Shown: positions 1 to 7,440, counted from the stretch's first letter. The stretch is DNA of 64,000 nt from DAISKN01 sp964553925 (GCA_964553925.1 CAZKNR010000133.1:7405-71404), one strand, 5' to 3'. The notes: generated by a model from the letters alone, not told the origin. Translations and numbers: made by a program.

Positions 1-145
1 CGAGGCAGGAGAGAAGCGCGAGCCAGGGATGCGGGAGAACGAGAACGGTCTCCGTATACCCGAACGGATCCCGAAGAAGCAGCCCTGGCCGCTCGCGGAT
101 CGGAGACGGCATCACGTCGATGTCCGCGCGCAGCCTGGGAAGCAT
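1..145 (-). CDS. N-terminal part of a MEMO1-like (AmmeMemoRadiSam B type) protein, runs off the window
   Basis: The minus strand is open from an ATG at 145 to the window edge, giving 48 codons. The peptide starts MLPRLRADIDVMPSPIRERP and continues with an LLLRDPFGY segment. This resembles the N-terminal domain that precedes the MEMO1 fold in many acidobacterial and deltaproteobacterial proteins, where an RDP motif is followed by a helix ending in LDG. The catalytic or MEMO core lies outside the window, so the family call rests on a short stretch and is tentative. The gene points away from the tRNA genes at 251 and 390. Confidence 0.4.
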   Translation of the reverse strand, partial: MLPRLRADIDVMPSPIRERPGLLLRDPFGYTETVLVLPHPWLALLSCL

Positions 146-222
146 TCGTGCCTTTCTTTGACGCTTCAGCGGCCGTCATTGTAGTATGAACCAGCGTCCG
201 GGCTCGCCCGCCCGAATCGTTC

Positions 223-249
223 TCGATAGGCTCGATAGGCTCGATAAGC
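223..249. repeat. Three tandem 9-bp repeats, unit TCGATAGGC, just before tRNA-Ser
   Basis: Copies lie at 223-231, 232-240 and 241-249; the third reads TCGATAAGC. The array ends one base before the tRNA-Ser acceptor stem. It is one of at least nine 9-bp-period arrays in the window. Confidence 0.85.
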
Positions 250-250
250 C

Positions 251-345
251 GGAGAGGTGCTGGAGTGGCTGAACAGGACTGCCTGCTAAGCAGTTACACG
301 GGTGTTGAGCCTGTGTCGAGGGTTCGAATCCCTCCCTCTCCGCCA
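251..345 (+). tRNA. tRNA-Ser (anticodon GCU)
   Basis: The acceptor stem GGAGAGG (251-257) pairs with CCTCTCC (335-341), followed by discriminator G342 and an encoded CCA (343-345). The anticodon stem ACTGC/GCAGT encloses the loop CTGCTAA, so the anticodon is GCU (reads AGC/AGU). A long variable arm and the T-loop GGTTCGAATCC are present, as expected for a class II serine tRNA. The gene lies 44 bp upstream of tRNA-Gln and both may be co-transcribed. Confidence 0.96.
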
Positions 346-389
346 GTTTGACAAAGCCTTTGCCGCCCGGCTAGGCTGAGTTAGTTCGC

Positions 390-463
390 TGGGAAGTCGT
401 CCAACGGTAGGACACGCGGCTCTGGACCGCGGTATCGGGGTTCGAATCCCTGCTTCCCAGCCA
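390..463 (+). tRNA. tRNA-Gln (anticodon CUG)
   Basis: The acceptor stem TGGGAAG (390-396) pairs with CTTCCCA (453-459), with discriminator G460 and an encoded CCA (461-463). The anticodon stem CGCGG/CCGCG encloses the loop CTCTGGA, giving anticodon CUG. The T arm has the GGTTCGAATCC sequence. Accessory genes begin directly downstream, which is a common arrangement for DNA acquired next to tRNA genes. Confidence 0.96.
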
Positions 464-586
464 ATTTTCCCTCGCTGGCACTGAGTCACACCAAGAATAG
501 CGGGAGGGCGTTTCGTGCCTACTGAAGCGGGTAGACTCGCCGGTGATTACGTTCCGTTCTGGCTCGGATGACCTGAAACTGGGAAA

Positions 587-642
587 TGTTCACGTAATAC
601 GCTATGTTCACGATGTTGTGAACAGGGCTGCAAACGTGAACA
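587..642 (+). promoter_or_regulatory. Four-half-site operator before the AbiEi-type gene
   Basis: Two copies of TGTTCACG (587-594, 605-612) are followed by the inverted forms TGTGAACA (617-624) and CGTGAACA (635-642). The same-orientation copies are 18 bp apart, and both inverted pairs share one dyad centre between 614 and 615. This is the layout of a cooperative repressor operator. AbiEi antitoxins are known to repress their own operon by binding inverted repeats, so autoregulation by the gene that follows is the simplest reading. A weak promoter (CTGAAA 573-578, TAATAC 595-600) lies within it. Confidence 0.75.
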
Positions 643-1760
643 ATGATCGAGGCTACGCGTCGGCTCTGGAGCGCGACCTCGCCCAAGTCCTTCGCGAGCT
701 TCTGAGCAGCGTTTCCTGGCTACAACGCTGGAGCGTCGAGCCCGCCCCGTCGAGAGACCGTAGCTGGGACCTGAGAGCATCCGGCCTGGTCCCCTGTGGC
801 GGGAAGGCGGTCCTCTGCGTTGAATGCAAGAGCCTAAACTTCCAGCCGAGTCAGTTCGAAAGCTTGGTCGGCCGACCCTGCTCGGCTGGTAAGAACAGAG
901 CCTCCTCCAAGCTACTCGCCATGCCGCGCGTGTCCCCGCGGATGGCCGCGCTCTGCCAGGCCCACGACTGGAGTTGGTACGACCTGGCCGGTAACTGCCG
1001 TTTGGAGATCCCCGGCGTCCTCCGGATCGAGCGCTCGGGCAACGAGCCCGTCAAGGCCCCGCCACGCGCCCGGGCCAATCTGAGTACGCCCGAGGCCGCG
1101 CGCGTCGTCCGTGCCTTGCTTGCTCCAGAGAACGCGGGCCAGCGCTGGACGCAGCGGAATATGGTCGCCCACTTCACGGACCTCGCCCCGCGAGTTCCGG
1201 CGCCAAGCCTTGCCCTCGTCAACAAGGTCGTCCAGCACCTGCGCGACCAGGCGTTTCTGGAGCAGCTCCCGAATCGCGGCTTCCGCGTTCGAGACTACGA
1301 AGGGCTGCTGCAGGCGTGGCGCGCAGCCTATCGAATCGACCATCACAGCCGTCGTCCGTACTTCACGCTCCTTCAGGGGCGTGCTCTCCAGAACAGGCTC
1401 CGCGCGTTTGATCCGGAGGGTCAGGGCCGTCTTGCCTATGCGGCGTTCTCGGCCGCCGAGCTCCAGGCGCCGACGGTGCGTCAGCCTCGCACGTGGCTCT
1501 ACCTGAATCCGAACGTCGAGCAGGAGTTCCAGTCGGCCGTCGAGGCAAAGCCCGTCGACTCTGGTGAGAATCTCGTCGTGCTGATTCCGGACGACAGTGG
1601 TGTGTTGTATCGGATGGAGGTGGGCAGCAACCGGCTTGCCCGTACGAACGCCGCACAGACATACGTAGACCTCGCGCATTCAGGCGGTAGAGGCGGGGAG
1701 GCCGCGGAAGCAATCCTCCAGCAACGGCTCAAGCCGATGTGGTCCGCTGTCACTCGATGA
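636..1760 (+). CDS. Type IV toxin-antitoxin AbiEi-family antitoxin/transcriptional regulator (apparently orphan)
   Basis: This 374-residue protein has an N-terminal segment with a VLCVECKS stretch, a WSWYDLAGNCRLEIPG motif in the middle, and a winged-helix-like region around RWTQRNMVAHF and LALVNKVVQHLRD. These features match long AbiEi-type antitoxins that pair with an AbiEii-like nucleotidyltransferase. The frame is open back to a GTG at 543. I chose GTG 636 because the four-part operator at 587-642 would otherwise be coding, and because the conserved part begins RGYASALERDL just after it. No Shine-Dalgarno is visible for either start. No intact toxin gene follows, only a 45-codon remnant, so the protein may be an orphan regulator. 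Confidence 0.6.
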   Translation: MNNDRGYASALERDLAQVLRELLSSVSWLQRWSVEPAPSRDRSWDLRASGLVPCGGKAVLCVECKSLNFQPSQFESLVGRPCSAGKNRASSKLLAMPRVSPRMAALCQAHDWSWYDLAGNCRLEIPGVLRIERSGNEPVKAPPRARANLSTPEAARVVRALLAPENAGQRWTQRNMVAHFTDLAPRVPAPSLALVNKVVQHLRDQAFLEQLPNRGFRVRDYEGLLQAWRAAYRIDHHSRRPYFTLLQGRALQNRLRAFDPEGQGRLAYAAFSAAELQAPTVRQPRTWLYLNPNVEQEFQSAVEAKPVDSGENLVVLIPDDSGVLYRMEVGSNRLARTNAAQTYVDLAHSGGRGGEAAEAILQQRLKPMWSAVTR

Positions 1761-1769
1761 ATATCCTGA

Positions 1770-1907
1770 GGAGAGAAGTTCGCGACCGTAGACCACTATG
1801 GGCCGAAACAGCTCGCCGTTTTTCATGATTCGACCGGCGACGACGAACGCGCCATGCAGGAACGGCGTCGCTTCGAGCTTATCCAGAAGCTGTTAAGCGC
1901 CTTGTAA
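1770..1907 (+). pseudogene. 3' remnant of a gene downstream of the AbiEi homologue
   Basis: After the antitoxin stop at 1758-1760 the same frame meets a TGA at 1767 and is then open for 45 codons to TAA at 1905. The peptide reads like a genuine protein C-terminus, with VDHYGPKQLAVFHDSTGDD and then RRRFELIQKLL. It has no start codon and no upstream coding sequence, so it looks like the surviving tail of a deleted gene. By position the lost gene could be the AbiEii-type toxin partner, but I cannot assign the family from this tail. An ATG at 1757 overlaps the antitoxin stop but its frame closes after 23 codons. Confidence 0.45.
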
Positions 1908-1911
1908 CCTC

Positions 1912-2760
1912 ATGTCAACCTACCCCTACAAGAAGAAGAAGAAGAAGCCAAGGAAGCGAGTCGAGACCACCGGGAGGAAACCCGCGCCGAAGAGCGCACA
2001 AGGGAGCGCGAGAAAGAGAACGACCACCAAGGCACCCCCGAACCGAGCGCAGCGGCCGATCCAGGAGGACGTCAAGGCCGCGCTTTCGTGGCTCAAGAAG
2101 ATGAGCACCTCACGCGACCGCGAGAACCTGGCGCGGTTCGGCATTACCGCGAGCAAGGCCTTCGGTGTGTCGATGGCCAACATTCAGGCGCTGGCGAAGC
2201 GCCTCGGCCGTAACCACGAGCTCGCTGCCGCGCTCTGGGACACCGGATGGTACGAAGCCCGGATGCTGACGTCGTTCGTCGACGAGCCGGCGCGGGTCAC
2301 CCCCGCGCAGATGGACCGCTGGTGCCGCGACTTCGACAACTGGGGCATCTGCGACACCGTGTGCTTTTGCCTCTTCGACCGCACACCGCACGCCTGGGCC
2401 AAGGTAGCAGAGTGGAGCGACAAGCGCGGCGAGTTCGCCAAGCGCGCCGCCTTTGCGCTGCTCGCGAGCCTCGCTGGGCACGACAAAAGCGCCGGCGACG
2501 AACGATTTGTCGAGAGCCTGCGCCTCATCGAGCGCGCCGCCGGCGACGAGCGCAACTTCGTCAAGAAGGGCGTGAGCTGGGCGCTGCGCCGGATCGGCCG
2601 GCGCAACGCCGCGCTCAACGCCGCCGCCGTGACGCTGGCCCGGCGTCTGTCGGTCTCCCCCGAGGCCGCGGCGCGTTGGGTGGGGAGGGGTGCTTTCAAG
2701 GAGCTCACGAGCCCTGCCGTCGTGCGCCAGCTCGCACGACGACGCAACACGAAGGGATGA
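1912..2760 (+). CDS. AlkD-like DNA alkylation repair protein (HEAT-repeat DNA glycosylase family)
   Basis: The 282-residue protein has a lysine-rich, probably disordered tail of about 55 residues, including KKKKKK from AAG repeats. This is followed by an all-helical HEAT-like domain. Motifs match the AlkD/PF08713 family: GVSMANIQALAKRLG, LWDTGWYEARML, QMDRWCRDFDNWGICD and ERNFVKKGVSWALRRIG. The Trp-Asp pair that contacts damaged DNA in AlkD is plausibly the WCRDFDNW region. The family excises N3- and N7-alkylated purines. The basic tail could add DNA affinity; that is inference. The start ATG lies 5 nt after the stop of the upstream remnant. Confidence 0.9.
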   Translation: MSTYPYKKKKKKPRKRVETTGRKPAPKSAQGSARKRTTTKAPPNRAQRPIQEDVKAALSWLKKMSTSRDRENLARFGITASKAFGVSMANIQALAKRLGRNHELAAALWDTGWYEARMLTSFVDEPARVTPAQMDRWCRDFDNWGICDTVCFCLFDRTPHAWAKVAEWSDKRGEFAKRAAFALLASLAGHDKSAGDERFVESLRLIERAAGDERNFVKKGVSWALRRIGRRNAALNAAAVTLARRLSVSPEAAARWVGRGAFKELTSPAVVRQLARRRNTKG

Positions 2761-2876
2761 CAAAGCGCTCTACGGCCTGAATCTGGTCCAGGAATGTAAG
2801 CGGAACGGTCGGTTTCCCAGATCGTCCGGAACGCTCAACCAACTTCCGCTCTCGTCGGGCTCTCTTAAATTCGCCC

Positions 2877-2925
2877 TTGACAGACCCCTCCCGCTCAGTG
2901 TATTTAACTAATGAGCTATTTAACT
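2877..2925 (+). promoter_or_regulatory. Promoter and direct-repeat operator of the AHSA1-ArsR operon
   Basis: A consensus -35 TTGACA (2877-2882) is followed 18 bp later by a -10-like TATTTA (2901-2906). The 9-mer TATTTAACT occurs at 2901-2909 and again at 2917-2925, so one copy covers the -10 and the other the expected start of transcription. ArsR-family repressors typically bind A+T-rich sites of this kind at their own promoter, and an ArsR gene is the second gene of this operon. Confidence 0.65.
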
Positions 2926-2948
2926 GTACGGCTAACAAGGAGCGGAAA

Positions 2949-3425
2949 GTGACTGAAAAAACCAGCATCGTCGTGGAACCGGGCAAGCCCACGGTCGTGA
3001 TCACGCGAGTGTTCGATGCGCCGCGTCGCCTCGTTTTCGAGGTCTGGACCAAACCCGAGCACCTGGCGCGGTGGTGGGGGCCGCGCGACCTCACGCTCTC
3101 CGTCTGCGAAATGGACTTCCGCCCTGGCGGAGCGTGGCGATTCGTGTTGCGCGCACCCGACGGCAACGACTACGGGTTCGGCGGCGAGTACCGCGAGATC
3201 CTCCCGCCCGAGCGGCTGGTGTACACGTTTCGTTTCGACGGGGCGCCGGGCGCCGAGGCGGTAGAGACGCTGATTTTCGTCGAGAAGGACGGCAAGACGA
3301 CGCTCACCAACACGATGGTACACACCTCGGTCGAGAACCGCGACGCTCACGTCCGGTCGGGGATGGAGGAAGGCGTGCTCCAGACGATGGACCGTCTCGC
3401 CGAGCTCCTGGCAACGATGTCATGA
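2949..3425 (+). CDS. SRPBCC/AHSA1-domain protein
   Basis: The 158-residue protein is a single START-like SRPBCC domain of the AHSA1 (activator of Hsp90 ATPase homologue 1-like) type. Typical elements are ITRVFDAPRRLVFEVWT, HLARWWGP, the GGxW segment FRPGGAWRFVLRAPDG, and a C-terminal helix GMEEGVLQTMDRLAELL. Such proteins have a hydrophobic ligand pocket of mostly unknown substrate. I chose GTG 2949 because AAGGAG (2937-2942) lies six bases before it; a longer frame from 2877 would translate the promoter. The gene sits 7 bases before the second ATG candidate of the ArsR gene, the usual AHSA1-ArsR pairing. Confidence 0.88.
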   Translation: MTEKTSIVVEPGKPTVVITRVFDAPRRLVFEVWTKPEHLARWWGPRDLTLSVCEMDFRPGGAWRFVLRAPDGNDYGFGGEYREILPPERLVYTFRFDGAPGAEAVETLIFVEKDGKTTLTNTMVHTSVENRDAHVRSGMEEGVLQTMDRLAELLATMS

Positions 3426-3459
3426 GCAAGCGATGAGGAGCCGCGTGCTTCAGGACACG

Positions 3460-3819
3460 ATGTCCGGCGATCCCCTCAGCGCGACTTTCGCCGCCCTCGC
3501 CGACCCTACCCGGCGACGAATTCTGGCTCACCTGACGTCGGGCGAGGCTTCGGTCACGGAGCTGGCCGAGCCCTTCGACATCAGCATGCCCGCCGTCTCA
3601 AAGCACCTCAAAGTGCTCGAGCGCGCGGGCCTCATCGCGCGGAGCCGCGACGCCCAGTTTCGGCCGTGCCGGCTCGATGCGGGTCCGCTCAAAGAGGTCG
3701 CCGATTGGGTCGAGCACTATCGCCGCTTCTGGGAGCAGAGCTTTGAACGTGTGGATGAGTATCTGCGCGAGTTGAAAGAGAGGGAGAAAAAACGTGGACG
3801 CAGGCAACGCAAGAACTGA
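3460..3819 (+). CDS. ArsR/SmtB-family transcriptional repressor
   Basis: This 119-residue winged helix-turn-helix protein has LADPTRRRILAHL at the N-terminus, then the recognition region FDISMPAVSKHLKVLERAGL. It lacks the classical metal-binding ELCVCDL motif, as is usual for ArsR proteins paired with AHSA1 proteins. The tail is Lys/Arg-rich (EKKRGRRQRKN). The start is uncertain: ATG 3433 is also in frame, but homologues begin near SATFAALADPTRR and AGGA stands just before ATG 3460. It probably represses its own operon through the TATTTAACT repeats at 2901-2925. Confidence 0.88.
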   Translation: MSGDPLSATFAALADPTRRRILAHLTSGEASVTELAEPFDISMPAVSKHLKVLERAGLIARSRDAQFRPCRLDAGPLKEVADWVEHYRRFWEQSFERVDEYLRELKEREKKRGRRQRKN

Positions 3820-3855
3820 GCGCGCCGCGAGCGCCACGGGGTAGGACCTCGTCTC

Positions 3856-4260
3856 TCACGTCGATCGAGGCAGGGCGGGGTCCAGGAGCGCGTCCAGCTT
3901 ATCGAAGCAGAGACGCCAGCCCTCCGTATTGCCCGCCCGGTCCTCGGGCGTAAGGAGCTGGTCCTGGCGTAGAGTGAGCTCCGTCGAACGGGGACCGGTC
4001 TCGCGGAACGCAACACTCAACAGTGTCGGGTAGCGGCCGGCTGCGTACTTTCCCTCGTAGACCCAGGTCTTCACCAGCCGCTTTCCGGGGACCAGCTCGC
4101 GATACTCGCCGCTGGTGACGTGCCTGTTTCCTTCGGCGTCGATCACCACGATTCGGTAGCGACCGCCCGGCCAGGCGTCCGCGCTCGCTTCGAGGACCTC
4201 ACAGGGAGAAGGGGCGAGCCAGCGCCGGAGCAGCGCCGGGTCCGTCCAGGCGGCAAACAC
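3856..4260 (-). pseudogene. 5'-truncated SRPBCC/AHSA1-domain gene
   Basis: The frame encodes a clear AHSA1 domain: VFAAWTDPALLRRWLAPSPC, PGGRYRIVVIDAEGN, the TSGEYRELVPGKRL segment and a C-terminal GWRLCFDKLDALLDP. Family members have another 15-20 residues forming the first beta strand, and here IAAPVAEV upstream of the first usable GTG (4260) shows that this strand was once coded. An in-frame TGA lies 12 codons further up and no standard start codon is available for the full domain. I therefore read it as a decayed copy, although a shortened product from GTG 4260 is possible. It converges on the ArsR gene with a 36-bp gap. Confidence 0.6.
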
Positions 4261-4390
4261 CTCGGCGACGGGCGCCGCAATGGTTGGGAATAACGCGGAC
4301 GATGGCGATAGTCAACCATTTGGTTTTATGTTAATGACGATTGGCGTGGTCACGGGAAGGCTCAGGAATCGGCCGTGGATCCCCTCTCCT

Positions 4391-5752
4391 TCACGTCGGG
4401 AGCTCGCCGATCCTTCCGGCGAGGGCGCGGGCGGCGGCGACCGAGTCGGGGATCCCGACGCCCCGGAGGCCGCTTCCGAGGACGAAGAGCCCGGGCACGT
4501 CCTCGAGAGCCCGCTCGAAGGCGGCGATCCGGGAGGCGTGCCCCAGCTCGATCTGCGGAGTTCGATCGGCCCACCTCACGACGCGGGAGAACTTCGGAGC
4601 GCCAAGAGGACCGAGGACGCGCTCGAGCTCATGGAGCGAGAGCGCTTCGAGATCGGCGTCGCTCGAGTCGAGGATTTTCCGGTCGCGTCGGCCTCCGAGA
4701 AACGCGCGCAGAAGCACGTCGGTATCGGGCGCTCGAAAGGGAAACTTCGTCGAGACGAACGTTCCTGCGAGGAGCCGGTTGGGCTCGGATTTCGGGACCA
4801 CGAAGCCGTAGCCGTCGAGGGGATGGCCGACGCTCTCCCGGCGAAAGGCGTGAAAGACGACGGCGGTGGAAACGGTCTCGATCCGGGAGAGCTCGGAGGC
4901 GGCGCTCGGAGCCAGTGTAAGAAGAAGCTTCTCGGAGATGCGGAGGGGAAGCGCCAGTACGACACCACTCGAGGCGACTCTCTCCCCGGACGCGAGCGTG
5001 CTCTCGAAACCCCGCTCCCGCCTCCGGATCTCGACCACACGCTGGCCGAGACGGATTTCGCCCCGTACTTCCTGCGCGAGCCTTTCCACGAGCCGGCCCA
5101 TTCCTCCCGCGAGCGATAGAAAGACCGTCTCTTCGCCGCTGACTCCTTCGGCGGCCATGCCCCGGGTCAGGCTCCCATGTTTCCTTTCGAGCGCGGCCAG
5201 ATTCGGAAACAGGAGATCCATCGACAGCTTCGCCGCGTCCCCGCAGTGGATGCCCGCGAGAAGCGGCTCCCCCACGCGCTCGAGGGCTTCCTTGCCGAAG
5301 CGCCGGCGGACGAACGAGGCGACGGACTCTTCCGCTTCCGTCCGCCTCGCCGGTATGAAGCGCTCCGCGAGCATCCGAAGCTTGCCTCGTACGCTGAAGA
5401 GACTCGTCCCGAGAAAGGGCAGGAGCCGCGTCGGCACCGTCAGCCGAAAGCCTTCAGGGAGGGCGTGGAGGCTCCCCCGGTGAAGGACGTAGACCCGCCT
5501 GCGGTCGGGATTGGTGGGGATGAGCTCGGAACCGAGCCCGAGCTCCTCGCAGAGAGCGCGGGCGTGGGGCTTCGCTCGGAGGAACGCGTCCGGACCTCCG
5601 TCCATGAGGAAACCGTCGCGCGCGAACGTGGAGATGAGCCCCCCGAGCCGTTCCTGCTCCTCCACTAGGAGAACGTCGAGGCCGCGTCGCCCAAGGTCGT
5701 AGGCGACGGTGAGGCCCGCGATCCCACCACCGATGACGAGGATTTGGCTCAA
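4391..5752 (-). CDS. hemG: Oxygen-dependent protoporphyrinogen oxidase
   Basis: The 453-residue FAD protein oxidises protoporphyrinogen IX to protoporphyrin IX, the penultimate step of haem synthesis. It opens with the Rossmann dinucleotide motif VIGGGIAGLTVAYDLGRRG, followed by LGGLISTFARDGFLMDGGPDAF, typical of the HemY/PPOX type; a C-terminal GSGLRGVGIPDSVAAAR segment completes the FAD site. The start codon is a TTG whose TTGA overlaps the hemE stop, with no Shine-Dalgarno, suggesting translational coupling. No ferrochelatase gene is next to it within the window. The segment downstream (4390-3856) is accessory. Confidence 0.93.
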   Translation of the reverse strand: MSQILVIGGGIAGLTVAYDLGRRGLDVLLVEEQERLGGLISTFARDGFLMDGGPDAFLRAKPHARALCEELGLGSELIPTNPDRRRVYVLHRGSLHALPEGFRLTVPTRLLPFLGTSLFSVRGKLRMLAERFIPARRTEAEESVASFVRRRFGKEALERVGEPLLAGIHCGDAAKLSMDLLFPNLAALERKHGSLTRGMAAEGVSGEETVFLSLAGGMGRLVERLAQEVRGEIRLGQRVVEIRRRERGFESTLASGERVASSGVVLALPLRISEKLLLTLAPSAASELSRIETVSTAVVFHAFRRESVGHPLDGYGFVVPKSEPNRLLAGTFVSTKFPFRAPDTDVLLRAFLGGRRDRKILDSSDADLEALSLHELERVLGPLGAPKFSRVVRWADRTPQIELGHASRIAAFERALEDVPGLFVLGSGLRGVGIPDSVAAARALAGRIGELPT

Positions 5753-6777
5753 GGCAGAACGTGTGCGTGCACGTGCTCGACGAGGAGCTCGACGCTCTCG
5801 ACCGGCGTTGCCGGGAGGATACCGTGGCCGAGGTTGAAGACGTGGCCCGGCCGGCCCGCCGCCTGTCGCAAAACGAGATCGACCCGATCGAGAAGGACAT
5901 CCTTCGGCGCGAAGAGGGCGAGCGGGTCGAGATTCCCCTGGACCGCTACCTCCTTTCCGAGCTCGTCCCAGCCGCGATCGAGATCGATGCGCCAGTCGAG
6001 ACCGATGACGTCCCCCCCCGCTTCACGCATCTCTCGAAGGATCCCGGACGTGCCCGTCCCGAAGTGAATGCGGGGCACGCCCAGCTTCGATAGGGGTTCG
6101 AGGATCGCGCGGCTATGGGGAAGGACGAATTTCCGGTAATCCTCGGGAGAGAGCGCGCCCACCCAGGAGTCGAAGAGCTGCACCGCCTGAACGCCGGCCT
6201 CGATCTGCGCCGTCAAATAATCGCGCACCACCGTGGCGAGCGTCGAGAGCAGCCGGTGCCAGGTCTTGGGGTCCTCGTACATCAACGCTTTGGTCTTCTC
6301 GAAGCTCTTCGAGGGCCCTCCCTCGACGGCGTACGAGGCAAGCGTGAACGGAGCTCCGGCGAATCCGATGAGGGGGACTTCGAGCTCCCGCCGGAGGAGT
6401 CGAATCGCTTCGAGGGTGAAGGCGAGAGACTCGCGGGGCTCCACCTTCCGCAGGCGGTCGACGTCGCTCCTGCTGCGAATGGGGTTCTCGATCCGCGGTC
6501 CCTCCCCCTGAGCGAAGGAGAAGGGAATTCCGAGGGGCTCGAGGGGAACGAGGAGATCGGAGAACAGAATCGCGGCATCGAAGCCGAACCTGCGAACGGG
6601 CTGCAGCGTGACCTCGACCGCGAGCTCCGGAGTCCGGCAGATCTCGAGAAGCCCGTGCGATTTTCGGATCTCCCGATATTCCGCGAGATAGCGCCCCGCC
6701 TGGCGCATGAGCCAGATGGGCGTCCGGTCGACCGCCTCGCGCCGGCAGGCTTTGAGGAATCGGTCGGCGCGGCTCAA
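5749..6777 (-). CDS. hemE: Uroporphyrinogen decarboxylase
   Basis: The 342-residue enzyme converts uroporphyrinogen III to coproporphyrinogen III in haem synthesis. The N-terminal signature PIWLMRQAGRYLAEYREIRK and the second signature IGFAGAPFTLASYAVEGG are both present, as is the conserved Asp region AAILFSDLLVPLEPLG. The length matches the family. The start is a TTG at 6777, one base after the stop of the upstream DUF4388 gene, preceded by a pyrimidine run with no Shine-Dalgarno, so reinitiation after the upstream gene is likely. Its stop overlaps the hemG start. Confidence 0.95.
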   Translation of the reverse strand: MSRADRFLKACRREAVDRTPIWLMRQAGRYLAEYREIRKSHGLLEICRTPELAVEVTLQPVRRFGFDAAILFSDLLVPLEPLGIPFSFAQGEGPRIENPIRSRSDVDRLRKVEPRESLAFTLEAIRLLRRELEVPLIGFAGAPFTLASYAVEGGPSKSFEKTKALMYEDPKTWHRLLSTLATVVRDYLTAQIEAGVQAVQLFDSWVGALSPEDYRKFVLPHSRAILEPLSKLGVPRIHFGTGTSGILREMREAGGDVIGLDWRIDLDRGWDELGKEVAVQGNLDPLALFAPKDVLLDRVDLVLRQAAGRPGHVFNLGHGILPATPVESVELLVEHVHAHVLP

Positions 6778-6778
6778 A

Positions 6779-7363
6779 TCAAAAGGGGGGGGCGGGGGAC
6801 GGCTGGCGCAGCCGGATGAGCCGGTTTCGGACGAGCGGATAGAGCAGACGGCAGGTATGGTACTCGGAGAGGCCGGAGTCGAGAGCGATCTGCTTCACGC
6901 TGCGCTCTCCGTCGATCTTCGCCAGGACCATCCACTCGCTGGTGTTCAACGTCACCTGTTTTCCCGTTTGGCCTTCTTCAGGCAGAACGAACTCGGGAAC
7001 GAGGTTGGTGTCGGGAATCTGCTCTTCCAGAAGCTCTTGCTCGTCGCTGCGGCGCGCGCCTTCCAGTAGCAGAATCGTGGTGTGCTGTCGAACCGATTTC
7101 TTCGAGCTCCTCTCGCCGGGAACGAACTCGAAGCTCCCCTCCATGCGGCTCATCAGCTCGAAAAACGCCTCCTCGCCCTCGCGCGGTCCGAGCTCGGCGT
7201 GAACCACGGCGCCACCGTCGAAGAAAATCGAGCCGTTGGATTCGCCGAACGCGAGAGTCAGGTTGCCGGTCTTCGAGTGCCCGCACAGGAACTGTACGAC
7301 GTCGGGGACGGAGAATTGCCGGATCGAGCCCTGAAGCTCGACGTTCCGATCGGAGGAGGACAT
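6779..7363 (-). CDS. DUF4388 domain protein
   Basis: The 194-residue protein begins with a DUF4388 domain (about residues 8-105), shown by LQGSIRQFSVPDVVQFLCGHSKTGNLTL and IFFDGGAVVHAELG. It ends with a winged-helix-like region (residues 125-190, SEWMVLAKIDGERSVKQIA). DUF4388 is frequent in PatA-like two-component systems of Acidobacteria, Deltaproteobacteria and Cyanobacteria, and its exact role is unknown. ATG 7363 is preferred to TTG 7372. A -10-like GATAGT ends ten bases before this ATG and there is no Shine-Dalgarno, so the mRNA may be leaderless. hemE follows after one base. Confidence 0.85.
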   Translation of the reverse strand: MSSSDRNVELQGSIRQFSVPDVVQFLCGHSKTGNLTLAFGESNGSIFFDGGAVVHAELGPREGEEAFFELMSRMEGSFEFVPGERSSKKSVRQHTTILLLEGARRSDEQELLEEQIPDTNLVPEFVLPEEGQTGKQVTLNTSEWMVLAKIDGERSVKQIALDSGLSEYHTCRLLYPLVRNRLIRLRQPSPAPPF

Positions 7364-7372
7364 CGAGGGCAA

Positions 7373-7400
7373 ACTATCACACCAAAATTCCCGGCGCCAA
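7373..7400 (-). promoter_or_regulatory. Putative promoter of the DUF4388-hemE-hemG operon
   Basis: On the minus strand TTGGCG (7400-7395) and GATAGT (7378-7373) are 16 bp apart. The predicted transcript start falls within a few bases of ATG 7363. Confidence 0.5.
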
Positions 7401-7440
7401 GAGCACCCGTGTGGATCGAGCGCCTTGCCCTGACGTGGTC

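Noticed and set aside
223..249. CRISPR-like array
   Set aside because: The 9-bp units have no spacers between them and no cas genes are in the window; it is a simple tandem repeat.
286..489. A 67-codon minus-strand frame across the tRNA genes
   Set aside because: It contains the reverse complement of two tRNA genes; the GIRTPI and RDSNPR segments are the familiar artefact of translating tRNA sequence.
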